Of a DNA stretch of 64,000 bases, positions 50,741-60,641 are shown piece by piece. Positions within the stretch are counted from its first letter, which is position 1. Every line of letters begins with the position of its first letter. The DNA lies in the NCBI RefSeq assembly GCF_900129965.1, contig NZ_FQXM01000009.1:100460-164459 (forward strand), written 5' to 3'. The translations under genes were made by a program, and so were the position numbers. This stretch comes from Clostridium grantii DSM 8605. Its GTDB lineage: Bacteria > Bacillota > Clostridia > Clostridiales > Clostridiaceae. Under the pieces are notes generated by a model. That model was not told where the DNA came from. It saw only the letters and a program-made list of their open reading frames with translations, and did not search any database.

Positions 50741-51934
50741 ATGAAAAAAAAAATATTTATTAGTATGTATTCATTGAATATTGGTGGAGTAGAGAGAAGC
50801 TTAATAGGACTTTTGGAAACTATTGATTATTCTAAGTATGATATAGATTTGTTTCTGTATAGGCATGAAGGGGAATTTATGGAATTTATACCGAAGGAAG
50901 TTAACTTGCTTTCACAAATACCACAATATTCAACTTTTGAGAGGCCTATAAAGAATGTTATCAAAGAAGGACATGTACTATTAGGTTTTGCAAGAATTTT
51001 AGCAAAAGTGAGAAGCAAAATTAAGAGTAAAGGCTTAATAAATGAAGAAGGTACCTATAAATATATGCAATATATTTGGAGGTATTCCATTCCTTTTTTA
51101 CCTACTTTAAAAAAACAATATAATCTAGCAATAGGTTTTTTAGGACCATATGATTTTTTAATCAATAAGGTAAAGGCTGAAGTTAAGATGGGATGGGTTC
51201 ATACTGATTATTATACAATTGTTAATCCTGATAAAAAAATAGATCGAAAAATGTGGAATAAGCTAGATTATATAGTTAATGTCTCTGAGGCGTGTGAAAA
51301 ATCATTTTTGAAAGTGTTTCCAGAGTTTCGGCACAAAACTATTGTTATAGAAAATATTCTATCTACTAATTTTATAAAACAGCAAGCAAAAATAGAGGTA
51401 TGTGATGAACTATATGATAATTGTAAAGTTAAAGTATGTTCAGTTGGAAGACTTTCACATCAAAAAGGATTTGATATGGCAGTACAAGCATGTAAATTAT
51501 TAGTAGATAAAGGATATAATATAAAGTGGTATATTGTAGGACATGGTTGTGAAGAAGGAAAAATAAAATCTTTGATAAAGCAGTATAGTATGGAAAATGA
51601 GTTTATATTGTTAGGCAAAAAAGTAAACCCATATCCATATATCAAAAAATGTGATATATATTGTCAACCATCACGATACGAAGGAAAAGCTGTAACAGTA
51701 CGCGAGGCTCAGATATTGAACAAGCCAGTGGTAATATCAAATTTCCCTACAGCAAAAAGTCAACTTGAAAATAGAGTAGATGGTTATATAACTGAATTAT
51801 CTATAGAGGGGATAGCTGATGGAATAGAAAAACTATATCAAGATGAACATTTAAGATACGAATTAAGTGAAAATTGTAAAAAGCATGATTATAGTAATAA
51901 GAATGAATTAGAAAAAATATATGATATTTTATAA
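50741..51934 (+). CDS. GT4 glycosyltransferase, paralog group member 1
   Basis: The 397-residue protein begins KKKIFISMYSLNIGGVERSLIGLLETIDYS and ends in a GT4 donor domain with CSVGRLSHQKGFDMAV, WYIVGHGCEEGKI and CQPSRYEGKAVTVREAQIL. It shares its start and the FILLGKKVNPYPYI segment with the GT4 proteins at 53009 and 55339 and the pseudogene at 56555, so all appear to be paralogs. It is followed by a GT2 gene, as two others in this group are. Specificity is unknown. Confidence 0.88.
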   Translation: MKKKIFISMYSLNIGGVERSLIGLLETIDYSKYDIDLFLYRHEGEFMEFIPKEVNLLSQIPQYSTFERPIKNVIKEGHVLLGFARILAKVRSKIKSKGLINEEGTYKYMQYIWRYSIPFLPTLKKQYNLAIGFLGPYDFLINKVKAEVKMGWVHTDYYTIVNPDKKIDRKMWNKLDYIVNVSEACEKSFLKVFPEFRHKTIVIENILSTNFIKQQAKIEVCDELYDNCKVKVCSVGRLSHQKGFDMAVQACKLLVDKGYNIKWYIVGHGCEEGKIKSLIKQYSMENEFILLGKKVNPYPYIKKCDIYCQPSRYEGKAVTVREAQILNKPVVISNFPTAKSQLENRVDGYITELSIEGIADGIEKLYQDEHLRYELSENCKKHDYSNKNELEKIYDIL

Positions 51935-51962
51935 TAATTGATGATTAGAGAGGTATATCAGT

Positions 51963-52991
51963 ATGTTACCCAAGGTAAGTGTTATAATACCAGTTTACAA
52001 TTGTGAAAAATATATTGCTAATTGTTTAGAGAGTGTATTGAATCAAAGTTACACAAATATTGAAGTAGTGATTATAAATGATGGATCAAAAGATAGAAGT
52101 CAAGAAATAATTAAAACTTATGAACTTATAGATAAGAGAATAAAATTGTTGAATCAAGAAAATAAGGGACCATCTGAAGCTCGTAATAATGGACTTACAA
52201 ACGCAACTGGTGAATATCTAGTTTTTGTTGATTCTGATGACACAATACATGAAATTTATATAGAAAAGCTTTTATATAAATCACTAGAGGGAGGATATGA
52301 CATAGTCTGTTGCGGATATAATGAGGAAAGTAAAAATGGGATGATAAGTTATAATGATTTTTGGTTTAATAAAGAAAAAGTTTTGCGTAATGATTTTGCA
52401 AAGTATATTTGTAGTGGTGTTGGCGGGACGATATGGGGAAAAATATTCAAGCGGAATATTATTGTAGAAAATAATATTCGAATGGACTCTAAAATTTTTA
52501 TGTGTGAAGATTTGTTATTTGTTTTAAATTACTGCCTTTATTGTAATACATTTGCCGCGATACCAGATTTTCTATATCACTACAACAGATTAAATAATTA
52601 TAGTATAACTTCAAATATTAACATAAGTTATTTAAAAAATAATATTACTGTCATTCAAAATATGGAATCTTTATTAATAGATATAGGTATATATGAAGCA
52701 GTTATTGAAGAAATAGTAATATCTAGGGTTCAATCTCTAGTTATGGGTTTTATTTTTATCGAGGCTCAAAAATTTTTAAATAATAAATCTCACTATTGTA
52801 TAAAAAACATTGAGAGTATCATTGGCAACGAATATGTATCCTCATATAAAAAAAGTTTTGAGGTTAAAGATGGTAAGGACAAGTTGATAATGCCATTTGT
52901 AAAAAACAATAAATATTTTATGGTATTTTTAATTTCTATTACCATTGAAACAGCTAAGAAGTTTAAAAATATAAAAGCTAAGGTTAATTGA
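51963..52991 (+). CDS. GT2 glycosyltransferase, paralog group member
   Basis: The 342-residue protein has the GT-A start VSVIIPVYNCEKYIANCLESVLNQSYTNIEVVIINDGSKD, SEARNNGL, and VFVDSDDTI with the DxD-type metal site. It has a likely membrane-associated C-terminus. It is related to the GT2 proteins at 57569 and 58756. AGAGAGGT precedes ATG 51963. It forms a GT4-GT2 module with the gene before it. Confidence 0.88.
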   Translation: MLPKVSVIIPVYNCEKYIANCLESVLNQSYTNIEVVIINDGSKDRSQEIIKTYELIDKRIKLLNQENKGPSEARNNGLTNATGEYLVFVDSDDTIHEIYIEKLLYKSLEGGYDIVCCGYNEESKNGMISYNDFWFNKEKVLRNDFAKYICSGVGGTIWGKIFKRNIIVENNIRMDSKIFMCEDLLFVLNYCLYCNTFAAIPDFLYHYNRLNNYSITSNINISYLKNNITVIQNMESLLIDIGIYEAVIEEIVISRVQSLVMGFIFIEAQKFLNNKSHYCIKNIESIIGNEYVSSYKKSFEVKDGKDKLIMPFVKNNKYFMVFLISITIETAKKFKNIKAKVN

Positions 52992-53008
52992 TAGGAGCAG
53001 TATATAGT

Positions 53009-54190
53009 ATGACTAATGTATTATTTGTTATAGATTCTCTAACTTGTGGAGGAGCACAAAAAAGTTTGATTTCGTTACTTAATAATATAGATTATTCACA
53101 ATACCAAGTAGAACTTTTACTTTTTAGAAGAGGAGGAGGATTTGAGAGGTTTCTTCCATCTCAAGTTAAAGTACTTAATGTTCCTCAATACTTTCGGTTT
53201 GTTTCAGGAGATACTTCAATTAATTTTAAAAGTAGAGTAAAGTATCATCTATATAGACTGAAAACCTCATTAAAATTAAGATTAAATAATATTACTAGGA
53301 AGAAAAAACATTCTGAACAAATAGTATATACATCAATTAAGACTATTTTAAATAATGTTGGTAAAAAATACGATGTAGCAATAGCCTATAGTCAAGGGTT
53401 GCCAACATATTTTATTGTTGATAAAGTAGAGGCAGATAGGAAGATAGCATGGATTAATTGTGATTATATAAATACATTATATGATAAAGACTTAGATAAT
53501 GTATTCTATAGGAGTATAGATACAATGGTTACAGTTTCTTCTTATACATATGATTCTATATCAAAAATGAAATATAACTATAAAGATAAGTTGAAAGTAA
53601 TACTTGATATTGTTAATCCTGAAATAATTACTAAAATGTCATTAGAGGAAGAACCAAGAGAGTTTCATCAAAACGTACTTAAAATTCTAACAGTTGGTAG
53701 ATTAGCCACAGTTAAAGGATATGACTTGGCAATTAAAGCGGCAAGTTTATTAAAGAAAGGTGGATATAAGGCCAAGTGGTATGTTATAGGAGAAGGATCA
53801 GAAAGAAAAGAAATGGAAAGGCTTATAGATAAATATGAACTATCAAATAATTTTATACTATTAGGTGAAAAATCAAATCCATATCCATATATAAATAATT
53901 GCGATATATATGTTCAAACATCTAGAAAAGAGGGGTTTGGGTTAACGGTAATTGAAGCTAAAATTCTAAAAAAGCCTATAGTTTGTACTAATTTTGATAC
54001 TGCATATGAACTGATTAATGATAAGGTAGATGGTTATATAGTATCTAAGGAAGAAAATGAAATTTTCAGTGCCATTAAAAAATTTATCGATAATGAAAAT
54101 GAACGTAAGAGGGTTATATGTAATTTAAATAATTGTAAAGCATATAGTTCGGTGAATGAACTTGAAAAATTTTATGAAATAATTAATTAG
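53009..54190 (+). CDS. GT4 glycosyltransferase, paralog group member 2
   Basis: The 393-residue product from ATG 53009 (TAGGAG upstream; a TTG 21 bases earlier would overlap the previous gene) begins TNVLFVIDSLTCGGAQKSLISLLNNIDYS. Its donor domain has LTVGRLATVKGYDLAIKAA, WYVIGEGSERKEME and FILLGEKSNPYPYI. It also has TSRKEGFGLTVIEAKIL. It is a paralog of the GT4 at 50741. Its acceptor-side half is basic (KLRLNNITRKKKH), which may help it sit at the membrane. Confidence 0.87.
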   Translation: MTNVLFVIDSLTCGGAQKSLISLLNNIDYSQYQVELLLFRRGGGFERFLPSQVKVLNVPQYFRFVSGDTSINFKSRVKYHLYRLKTSLKLRLNNITRKKKHSEQIVYTSIKTILNNVGKKYDVAIAYSQGLPTYFIVDKVEADRKIAWINCDYINTLYDKDLDNVFYRSIDTMVTVSSYTYDSISKMKYNYKDKLKVILDIVNPEIITKMSLEEEPREFHQNVLKILTVGRLATVKGYDLAIKAASLLKKGGYKAKWYVIGEGSERKEMERLIDKYELSNNFILLGEKSNPYPYINNCDIYVQTSRKEGFGLTVIEAKILKKPIVCTNFDTAYELINDKVDGYIVSKEENEIFSAIKKFIDNENERKRVICNLNNCKAYSSVNELEKFYEIIN

Positions 54191-54227
54191 TGAATTTACT
54201 AAAATATGATTTAAAGAGGTACTAAGA

Positions 54228-55325
54228 ATGAAGAAAATTTTTATTGATGTATACTTAGCTTTTAATTTAGGAGACGATTTGTTTTTAGATATAATTGCTA
54301 AGAAATATCCAAACTGTTCATTTACGGTGAATTACGTAGGAGGTGATTATGATAAGTTTATTTCACAATACAATAACGTTAATAGAAGAAATTATAATTT
54401 AATTAATAAGATAATGCGACGACTTAAAATAAAGGATGCTTTAACAGAGTATAATAGGATTGCTGAAGAACATGATGCTTTAATATTTCTTGGGGGTTCT
54501 ATTTTCAGAGAAGAAGAATATCATCAGTCTCTATATAAAGATAGAATGAACATGGTAAAAGAATTCAAAAATAGAGAAAAGCCAATATTTGTACTAGGAG
54601 CAAATTTTGGACCATTTGAGACTCAAGGATTTATAAATGATTATAGGAGATTTTTTGAATTATGTAAAGATGTTTGTTTTAGAGATACAGACTCCTATGA
54701 ATTATTTAATGATATGTTAAATGTTAGATATGAACCAGATATAGTGTTTCAAATGGATATAGAAAAATATAAAAATAAGAAAAATAAAAAAAGGATAGGG
54801 TTTTCGATTATAGACGTGAGACATAAGCAAGGATTGGCAATGTATCATGAAGAGTATATAAATAGTTCAGTTAAGTCTTTAGAGTTATTAACAGCTAGTG
54901 GGTATGATTGTTACTTAATGTCTTTCTGTCAAAGAGAGGGAGATTTAGATGTAATAAATGCCATAAAATCAAATCTTACATTAGAAAGTTTAAAGAAAAT
55001 ATCCATATATGAGTATAAAGGTAACTTAACTGAGGTTATTGAACTAATTTCAACGTTTCAATTGTTTATTGCAGCAAGGTTCCATGCTAATATTATTGGA
55101 CTATTATTAGGTACTTCTATATTGCCAATTATATATAGCAAAAAAACTATTAATATGCTTAGAGACATCAATTTTAATAACATATTAATAAATATGAATG
55201 AACTTCATTTACTATATGATAATAAAGTATTGAAAAGAGCTTTAGATAACAACTTACTTTTAGGAGATTTATCAAAGAAGGCAGAGAAACAGTTTAATAA
55301 ATTAAATACTTTTTTGATAAATTAA
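54228..55325 (+). CDS. Polysaccharide pyruvyltransferase-family protein
   Basis: The 365-residue protein starts KKIFIDVYLAFNLGDDLFLDIIAKKYP and has IFLGGSIFREEEYH, FVLGANFGPFE, and the late IAARFHANIIGLLLGTSILPI. This is the pattern of the PssM/CsaB pyruvyltransferase fold. Such enzymes add ketal pyruvate from phosphoenolpyruvate to glycan sugars; some family members act as glycosyltransferases, so the activity is not certain. AGAGGTAC precedes ATG 54228. Confidence 0.8.
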   Translation: MKKIFIDVYLAFNLGDDLFLDIIAKKYPNCSFTVNYVGGDYDKFISQYNNVNRRNYNLINKIMRRLKIKDALTEYNRIAEEHDALIFLGGSIFREEEYHQSLYKDRMNMVKEFKNREKPIFVLGANFGPFETQGFINDYRRFFELCKDVCFRDTDSYELFNDMLNVRYEPDIVFQMDIEKYKNKKNKKRIGFSIIDVRHKQGLAMYHEEYINSSVKSLELLTASGYDCYLMSFCQREGDLDVINAIKSNLTLESLKKISIYEYKGNLTEVIELISTFQLFIAARFHANIIGLLLGTSILPIIYSKKTINMLRDINFNNILINMNELHLLYDNKVLKRALDNNLLLGDLSKKAEKQFNKLNTFLIN

Positions 55326-55338
55326 TTTTGGAGGGTAC

Positions 55339-56583
55339 ATGAAAAAGATTTTATTTATGGTTATAAATATGAACATTGGTGGAGTAGAAAAAGCACTATT
55401 AAACATGTTATCTGAAATACCAAAAGACAAGTTTGAAGTAACTATATTAATGTTAGAAGAGTATGGGGGATTCTTAGATCATATTCCAAAATGGGTTAAT
55501 GTACAAGTACTAGAAAGTTATAACAATATTAAAGAATACGTTAATGAACCACCACAAATTGTTGCATTAGAACTTCTAAAGGATAAGAAGTATATAAAAG
55601 CATTTAAGACTTTATTTTATCATATACTTTCAAAGATAACAGATAACAGAGAACATTATTATAAATATGTATTAAGAGATTATGATCAAATGGAGAATCA
55701 ATATGATTTGGCAATAGCCTACCATGGTCCAATGGATTTCATTAGTTATTTTGTAGCAAGAAAGATAAAGGCAAAAAAGAAAGTCCAGTGGATTCACTTT
55801 GATGTAACAAAAATCCATATAAATCATAAGTTTACAAGAAAGATATATGGTCTGTTTGATAATATTTTTATAGTATCTGAAAAAGGAAAGGATAAATTTT
55901 TAGAAGTTTTTCCAGAGTTCAAAGAAAAAACAAAAACATTTTTTAATATTGTATCAGCTAAATTAGTCAGAGACAGTGCAGGAAAAGGTGTAGGATTTAC
56001 AGATGATTTTAAGGGTACTAGAATACTAACAGTAGGGAGACTATGCACTGAAAAAGGGCAGGATTTAACCATTCTTGTATTAGCAAGGCTAGTTGAAGAT
56101 GGATTTAATGTTAAATGGTATTGTGTTGGCGAGGGTAGTGCAAGAAAAAAATATGAAGAGCTAATAGATAAATACAATGTAAAAGATAAATTTGTTTTAT
56201 TAGGTTCAGATCCCAATCCATATCCCTATATGAAACAGTGTGATATTTATGTGCAATCATCTAGGCACGAGGGGTATTGTATTACTCTTGCAGAGGCAAG
56301 GTGTTTCGATAACCCAATAATCACTACAAATTTTACAGGTGCAAGAGAGCAGATAATTCATGAAAAAACAGGATTAATAGTGGAGTGTAATGAACAACAA
56401 ATATATAGTGATATAAAAAAGCTATTAGATGATAAATATTTAATGGATACGTTAAGGAAAAATCTACAACATGAGATAGTAAATACTACAAATAATATGG
56501 AAAAATTATTTCAAATAATGAATGGTATAGACAAAACTCATAGGGAAGTTAGTAATGAAGAAAATATTATTTATGGTCAGTAG
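55339..56583 (+). CDS. GT4 glycosyltransferase, paralog group member 3 (intact)
   Basis: The 414-residue protein begins KKILFMVINMNIGGVEKALLNMLSEIP. It has AIAYHGPMDFISYFVARKIK (about 130-150), LTVGRLCTEKGQDLTILVLARL, WYCVGEGSARKKYEELI, VLLGSDPNPYPYM and SSRHEGYCITLAEARCF. It is the closest intact relative of the decayed copy that follows and whose start lies within its last codons. Its C-terminus (about 400-414) may have changed when the copies fused at this junction. Its specificity is unknown. Confidence 0.87.
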   Translation: MKKILFMVINMNIGGVEKALLNMLSEIPKDKFEVTILMLEEYGGFLDHIPKWVNVQVLESYNNIKEYVNEPPQIVALELLKDKKYIKAFKTLFYHILSKITDNREHYYKYVLRDYDQMENQYDLAIAYHGPMDFISYFVARKIKAKKKVQWIHFDVTKIHINHKFTRKIYGLFDNIFIVSEKGKDKFLEVFPEFKEKTKTFFNIVSAKLVRDSAGKGVGFTDDFKGTRILTVGRLCTEKGQDLTILVLARLVEDGFNVKWYCVGEGSARKKYEELIDKYNVKDKFVLLGSDPNPYPYMKQCDIYVQSSRHEGYCITLAEARCFDNPIITTNFTGAREQIIHEKTGLIVECNEQQIYSDIKKLLDDKYLMDTLRKNLQHEIVNTTNNMEKLFQIMNGIDKTHREVSNEENIIYGQ

Positions 56584-57564
56584 TAGGATATTGGAGGGAT
56601 AGAAAAATCACTACTTTCTCTACTATCTTTTATATCTTCATATTTCATATTTCATATCTAAATATTTAGATAATACATATATTTATTACAAGCATGTTTT
56701 AAAAGTGTGTCAAACAACGTTAATACATATGATGTAGCAATAGCATATTAAAGACCAACAGATATTATAGACTACTATATTATAAATAAAGTTAATTCAA
56801 AAAAGAAAATATCATGGGTGCATTTTTATGTTTCCAAATTTTTGATTAACAAAAAATTATATTGTAGGTTGTACAATAAGTTCGATAAAGTATTTGTAGT
56901 TTCTCAACAAGCAAAAGAACATTTAATTGAAACAATACCAACAGTTACTAGCAAAGCTGAGGTGTTTTTGAATATAGTATCATCAAATTTAATAAATGGA
57001 ATGTCACAAAAGTCAGTTGAATTTGATAAGGATTTTAAAGGGATAAAGATTATAACTGTTGGAAGACTTTCTTTAGAAAAAGGACAAGATCTTGCTATTA
57101 AAGTTTTATCTAAGTTGCGAAAAGATAGATATAATGTGAGATGGTATTGCGTTGGTGATGGTAATGATAGAAAAGAATTTGAGATATTAATAGGTAAGTA
57201 TAATTTGAAAAATGACTTCATACTATTAGGAGCAACACCAAACCCATATCCCTATATAGCAAAAGCAGATCTTTATGTTCAAACGTCCAGACATGAGGGG
57301 TACTGTCTTACCTTAGTAGAAGCAAAGTGTTTACATAAGCCTATTGTGACAACAAGTTTTGCAGGATCATATGAGCAACTTAGAGATAGGTATGATAGTT
57401 TTATTGTCGAATGTAATGAAATAGAGTTATATGAAAAGATTAAATATTTAATTGATAACCCTATACAACGAGATAAACTAACCAAGAATCTATCAAAAAC
57501 TAAAGTAGATATAACAAAAGAAGTATATAAATTATTTGATTATATCCAAATAGAAGGGAATTAA
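56555..57564 (+). pseudogene. Decayed GT4 glycosyltransferase gene (paralog of 55339)
   Basis: A copy of the GT4 gene starts at ATG 56555 (MKKILFMVSS), inside the end of the previous gene. It is broken in several ways. A +1 frameshift lies before DIGGIEKSLLSLLS (from 56587), about 75 codons of the acceptor domain are deleted, and another shift occurs at an A run near 56701. An in-frame TAA lies at 56749-56751, where the intact copy has His in AYHGP. The remaining 248-codon frame (56818-57564) keeps the whole donor domain (VGRLSLEKGQDLAI, LLGATPNPYPYI, SRHEGYCLTLVEAKCL). It starts at an internal GTG without a ribosome site, so it is probably not a working enzyme. Confidence 0.88.
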
Positions 57565-57568
57565 AATT

Positions 57569-58531
57569 ATGAACCCGAAAATAAGTATAATTGTTCCAGT
57601 GTATAAAGTAGAACCATATATTCACAAATGTGTTGATTCGATATTAGCACAAACATTTACAAATTTTGAACTTATACTAGTAGATGATGGATCACCTGAT
57701 AATTGTGGTAAAATTTGTGATGATTATGAACAAAAGGATTGTAGAGTAAAAGTAATACATAAAGAAAATGGTGGCCAAGCAACGGCGAGAAACGCAGCTT
57801 TAGATATAGCAAGAGGCGATTATATAGGTTTTGTTGATAGTGATGATTGGATTGAACCAGATATGTACGAATTGTTATATGGTATGTGCACAAAAAACAA
57901 TTGTGAAATCTCAAGCTGTACGATGAATATATACTATAAAGATAAAATGATAATTAACGGTACGCACCCACTAACAATCCATAATAAAAGTCAAGCTATG
58001 GAAGCAATAATTAAGGGAGATCTATATGATGAAGTAGTATGGACAAAGTTATTTAAAAGGGAATTGTTAGAGGGAATGAGATTTCCAGTTGGAATAATGT
58101 ATGAAGATACAGCATTTACATATAAAGTTATCCATAAGGTTGGAAAAGTTTGCTGCATAGGAGCTCCTAAATACAATTATTTAAAACACGATAACAGTAC
58201 AATGGATAGGGCTAGAAAAAATATAAGCTTAGATGCTATTTATGTGTATGAAGATATGTATAAATTTATACAATTTAATTACCCTTACCTTATTGATTTG
58301 GTAGTATTAAAATTAGCTAATAACTGTATGCGCATTCTGAATTTAATACTAAATAGTAACAATTTTGAAAAATATAAAAAAAATTATTATAAAGTGGGGA
58401 AAATACTTAATAGTTATTTTGATAAAACTGTAAAATTAGAAGATTATCCTAGGAATGTGAAGATATTATTGATAGTTAATAAAATACATCCTACTATATA
58501 CAAATTTATAATAAAAAAATATCAACCATAG
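57569..58531 (+). CDS. GT2 glycosyltransferase, paralog group member
   Basis: The 320-residue protein begins PKISIIVPVYKVEPYIHKCVDSILAQTFTNFELILVDDGSPD, with GGQATARNAAL and GFVDSDDWIEPDMYELLYG. It is very similar to the GT2 at 58756 in the first 110 residues. It lies four bases after the decayed GT4 gene and would have been co-translated with it. A GAAGGGA ribosome site precedes ATG 57569. The sugar added is unknown. Confidence 0.9.
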   Translation: MNPKISIIVPVYKVEPYIHKCVDSILAQTFTNFELILVDDGSPDNCGKICDDYEQKDCRVKVIHKENGGQATARNAALDIARGDYIGFVDSDDWIEPDMYELLYGMCTKNNCEISSCTMNIYYKDKMIINGTHPLTIHNKSQAMEAIIKGDLYDEVVWTKLFKRELLEGMRFPVGIMYEDTAFTYKVIHKVGKVCCIGAPKYNYLKHDNSTMDRARKNISLDAIYVYEDMYKFIQFNYPYLIDLVVLKLANNCMRILNLILNSNNFEKYKKNYYKVGKILNSYFDKTVKLEDYPRNVKILLIVNKIHPTIYKFIIKKYQP

Positions 58532-58550
58532 TATCTAAAAAAATCGTTAG

Positions 58551-58738
58551 TATGTAGCAATATCATATCAAGAACAAATAGATACTATAGGTTACTATAT
58601 TGCAAATAAAGTAGATTAAAAAAAGAAAATATCGTGAGAGCATTTTGATGTTTCTAAATTTCTTATTAGTAAAAAATTATAAAGTAAGCTATGCAATAGC
58701 CTTAATAAAGTATTGTAGTTCCTCAAGAAGTAAAAGTT
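58551..58738 (+). pseudogene. Short, heavily decayed GT4 fragment
   Basis: In one frame this reads YVAISYQEQIDTIGYYIANKVD, stop, KKKIS, stop, EHFDVSKFLISKKL, stop. It aligns with AYxRPTDIIDYYIINKVNSKKKISWVHFYVSKFLINKKL from the pseudogene at 56555 (bases near 56740-56930). At least five stops interrupt it, and neither the rest of the acceptor domain nor the donor domain remains. Like the other decayed copy it directly precedes a GT2 gene, so it is the leftover of a duplicated GT4-GT2 module. Confidence 0.85.
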
Positions 58739-58755
58739 TGAAAGGAAGTTAAATT

Positions 58756-59754
58756 ATGAATCCCAAAATAAGTATAATTGTTCCAATCTACAAAGTAGAA
58801 GCTTATTTGCAAAAATGTATAGATTCCATTTTAGTTCAAACGTTTAATGATTTCGAGTTAATACTAGTAGATGATGGTTCGCCTGATAAGTGTGGAAGAA
58901 TTTGTGATGAATATGTTAAGAAAGATAAAAGAATAAAAGTAATACACAAACTAAACGGAGGGCTTAGTTCTGCAAGAAACGCTGGGATTGATATTGCACA
59001 AGGCAAATATATTGGATTTGTAGATAGTGATGATTATATTCATACAAGGATGTATGAGGTGTTATATAATAGCGCAGTTGAGTATTTGTCAGACATAATA
59101 ATGTGTGATTATTCAAAAGTAAGTGAAGGACAAGTAAAAGAACTGATTAATTTTAATACAAATAGTAAGATAGAACATTTCACAAATACACAGGCTTTAG
59201 AGCAATTATTTACTAAGAATGGAGTTGGTTTTGTTGTAGCCTGGAATAAGTTGTATAGAAAAGAATTGTTTAAAAACTTAAGATTTGCTGAAGGAAGAAT
59301 CCATGAGGATGAATTTATAGCACATAAAATTTTATATAAGAGCACAAAAATAACCTATGTTTCTATTTATTTATACTATTATCTTCAAAGAAATAATAGC
59401 ATTATGGGATCACAAGTCAGACTAAAGAAATTGGATTTCCTTTATGCCCTAAAAGAAAGAACAGATTTTTTCAAATCAATAAAACAAGAACAGCTTCAAT
59501 ATAAAGCAGAGAAAACATATATATGGGTGTTGATTGGAAGGTATTATAAAACAAAATCAGAATTAACAAATGTTAATAAAGAACTGAGAGAAATGAAAAA
59601 AATGTTCAATAAAGTTTTAAATTTAAGATTTTTATTAAATAATAATAATTTTACTTGGAAAGAAAAATTAAAATTGTTATTATTTAAAATAAATCCAGTT
59701 TTGTACAATCTATATAATAAAACTAGAATGAATTTTATAGAAAAGCGAATATAA
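58756..59754 (+). CDS. GT2 glycosyltransferase, paralog group member
   Basis: The 332-residue protein begins PKISIIVPIYKVEAYLQKCIDSILVQTFNDFELILVDDGSPD, then GGLSSARNAGI and GFVDSDDYIHTRMYEVLYN, close to the 57569 product. The second halves differ much more, which fits duplication followed by change of acceptor specificity. AAAGGAAG precedes ATG 58756. A basic, helical C-terminus (LRFLLNNNNFTWKEKLKLLLF) may bind the membrane. Confidence 0.9.
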   Translation: MNPKISIIVPIYKVEAYLQKCIDSILVQTFNDFELILVDDGSPDKCGRICDEYVKKDKRIKVIHKLNGGLSSARNAGIDIAQGKYIGFVDSDDYIHTRMYEVLYNSAVEYLSDIIMCDYSKVSEGQVKELINFNTNSKIEHFTNTQALEQLFTKNGVGFVVAWNKLYRKELFKNLRFAEGRIHEDEFIAHKILYKSTKITYVSIYLYYYLQRNNSIMGSQVRLKKLDFLYALKERTDFFKSIKQEQLQYKAEKTYIWVLIGRYYKTKSELTNVNKELREMKKMFNKVLNLRFLLNNNNFTWKEKLKLLLFKINPVLYNLYNKTRMNFIEKRI

Positions 59755-59802
59755 AAATAATGGAAAAATTATTATATTATTTTGAAGAAAGGATCAATAA
59801 AT

Positions 59803-60621
59803 ATGAATGATATTATGTTAATAACAAGTAATTCATCAAAAAAGCAAAAGATAAAAGAACTTTGGAAATATAAAGAAGTTTTATATTTTTTATCTTGGAA
59901 AGATATTATTGTTAGATATAAGCAGACAGTACTAGGCATTATGTGGGCTATACTTCAACCGGTATTTACTATGATAGTAATGAGTTTTATTTTTGGTAAT
60001 CTAGCAAAAATGCCATCAGAAGGAATTCCATATCCTATATTAGTATATTCAGCAATATTACCATGGAACTTTTTTTCCAGTGCATTTAGTGGTACATCTA
60101 ATAGTTTAGTAAGTAATGCACACTTACTTAAAAAAATATATTTTCCAAGATTGGCGTTACCAATAGCGTCTGTAATAACTTCATTTATAGACTTCTTGAT
60201 ATCATTTGGAATTTTAGTAGTGATAATGATTGGCTATAAATATGTTCCACCAATAAGAATTCTATTGGTTCCATTATTTATATTAATTACATTTATAATT
60301 TCATTAGGAGCAGGATTATTTTTTTCCACTATGAATGTAAAATATAGGGATATAAGATATATAGTTCCATTAATACTTCAATTCGGAATGTATTTGTCAC
60401 CAGTGGGCTATTCAAGTGAAGTAGTTCCAGAAGGATTAAGACTTATTTATTCCGTTAATCCTATGGTTGGTGTAATAGAAGGTTTTAGATGGTGTCTTAT
60501 ACCAAATTCAGTAATTTATATGCCAGCAATTATAATTTCTATATTAGCAGGAATTATATTTTTGATTTTAGGAATTAAATTCTTTATTAAATTCGAAAAT
60601 ACCTTTGCAGATTTAATATAA
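59803..60621 (+). CDS. wzm: ABC-2 type polysaccharide export permease (Wzm/TagG-like)
   Basis: The 272-residue product (ATG 59803 behind AAAGGA) has six membrane helices. It carries the family start LSWKDIIVRYKQTVLGIMWAILQPVFTMIVMSFIFG, then LPWNFFSSAFSGTSNSLVSNAHLLKKIYFPR, and the late YLSPVGYSSEVVP. It pairs with the ATPase gene 20 bases downstream to export a lipid-linked glycan or teichoic-acid-like polymer. A TTG 21 bases upstream is less likely as the start. Confidence 0.93.
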   Translation: MNDIMLITSNSSKKQKIKELWKYKEVLYFLSWKDIIVRYKQTVLGIMWAILQPVFTMIVMSFIFGNLAKMPSEGIPYPILVYSAILPWNFFSSAFSGTSNSLVSNAHLLKKIYFPRLALPIASVITSFIDFLISFGILVVIMIGYKYVPPIRILLVPLFILITFIISLGAGLFFSTMNVKYRDIRYIVPLILQFGMYLSPVGYSSEVVPEGLRLIYSVNPMVGVIEGFRWCLIPNSVIYMPAIIISILAGIIFLILGIKFFIKFENTFADLI

Positions 60622-60641
60622 CGAAAGGAAGATAAATACAT

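Noticed and set aside
56818..57564. 248-codon frame as an intact small glycosyltransferase gene
   Set aside because: Its first codon is an internal GTG (Val in SWVHF) without a ribosome site, and upstream sequence is clearly the broken front of the same GT4.
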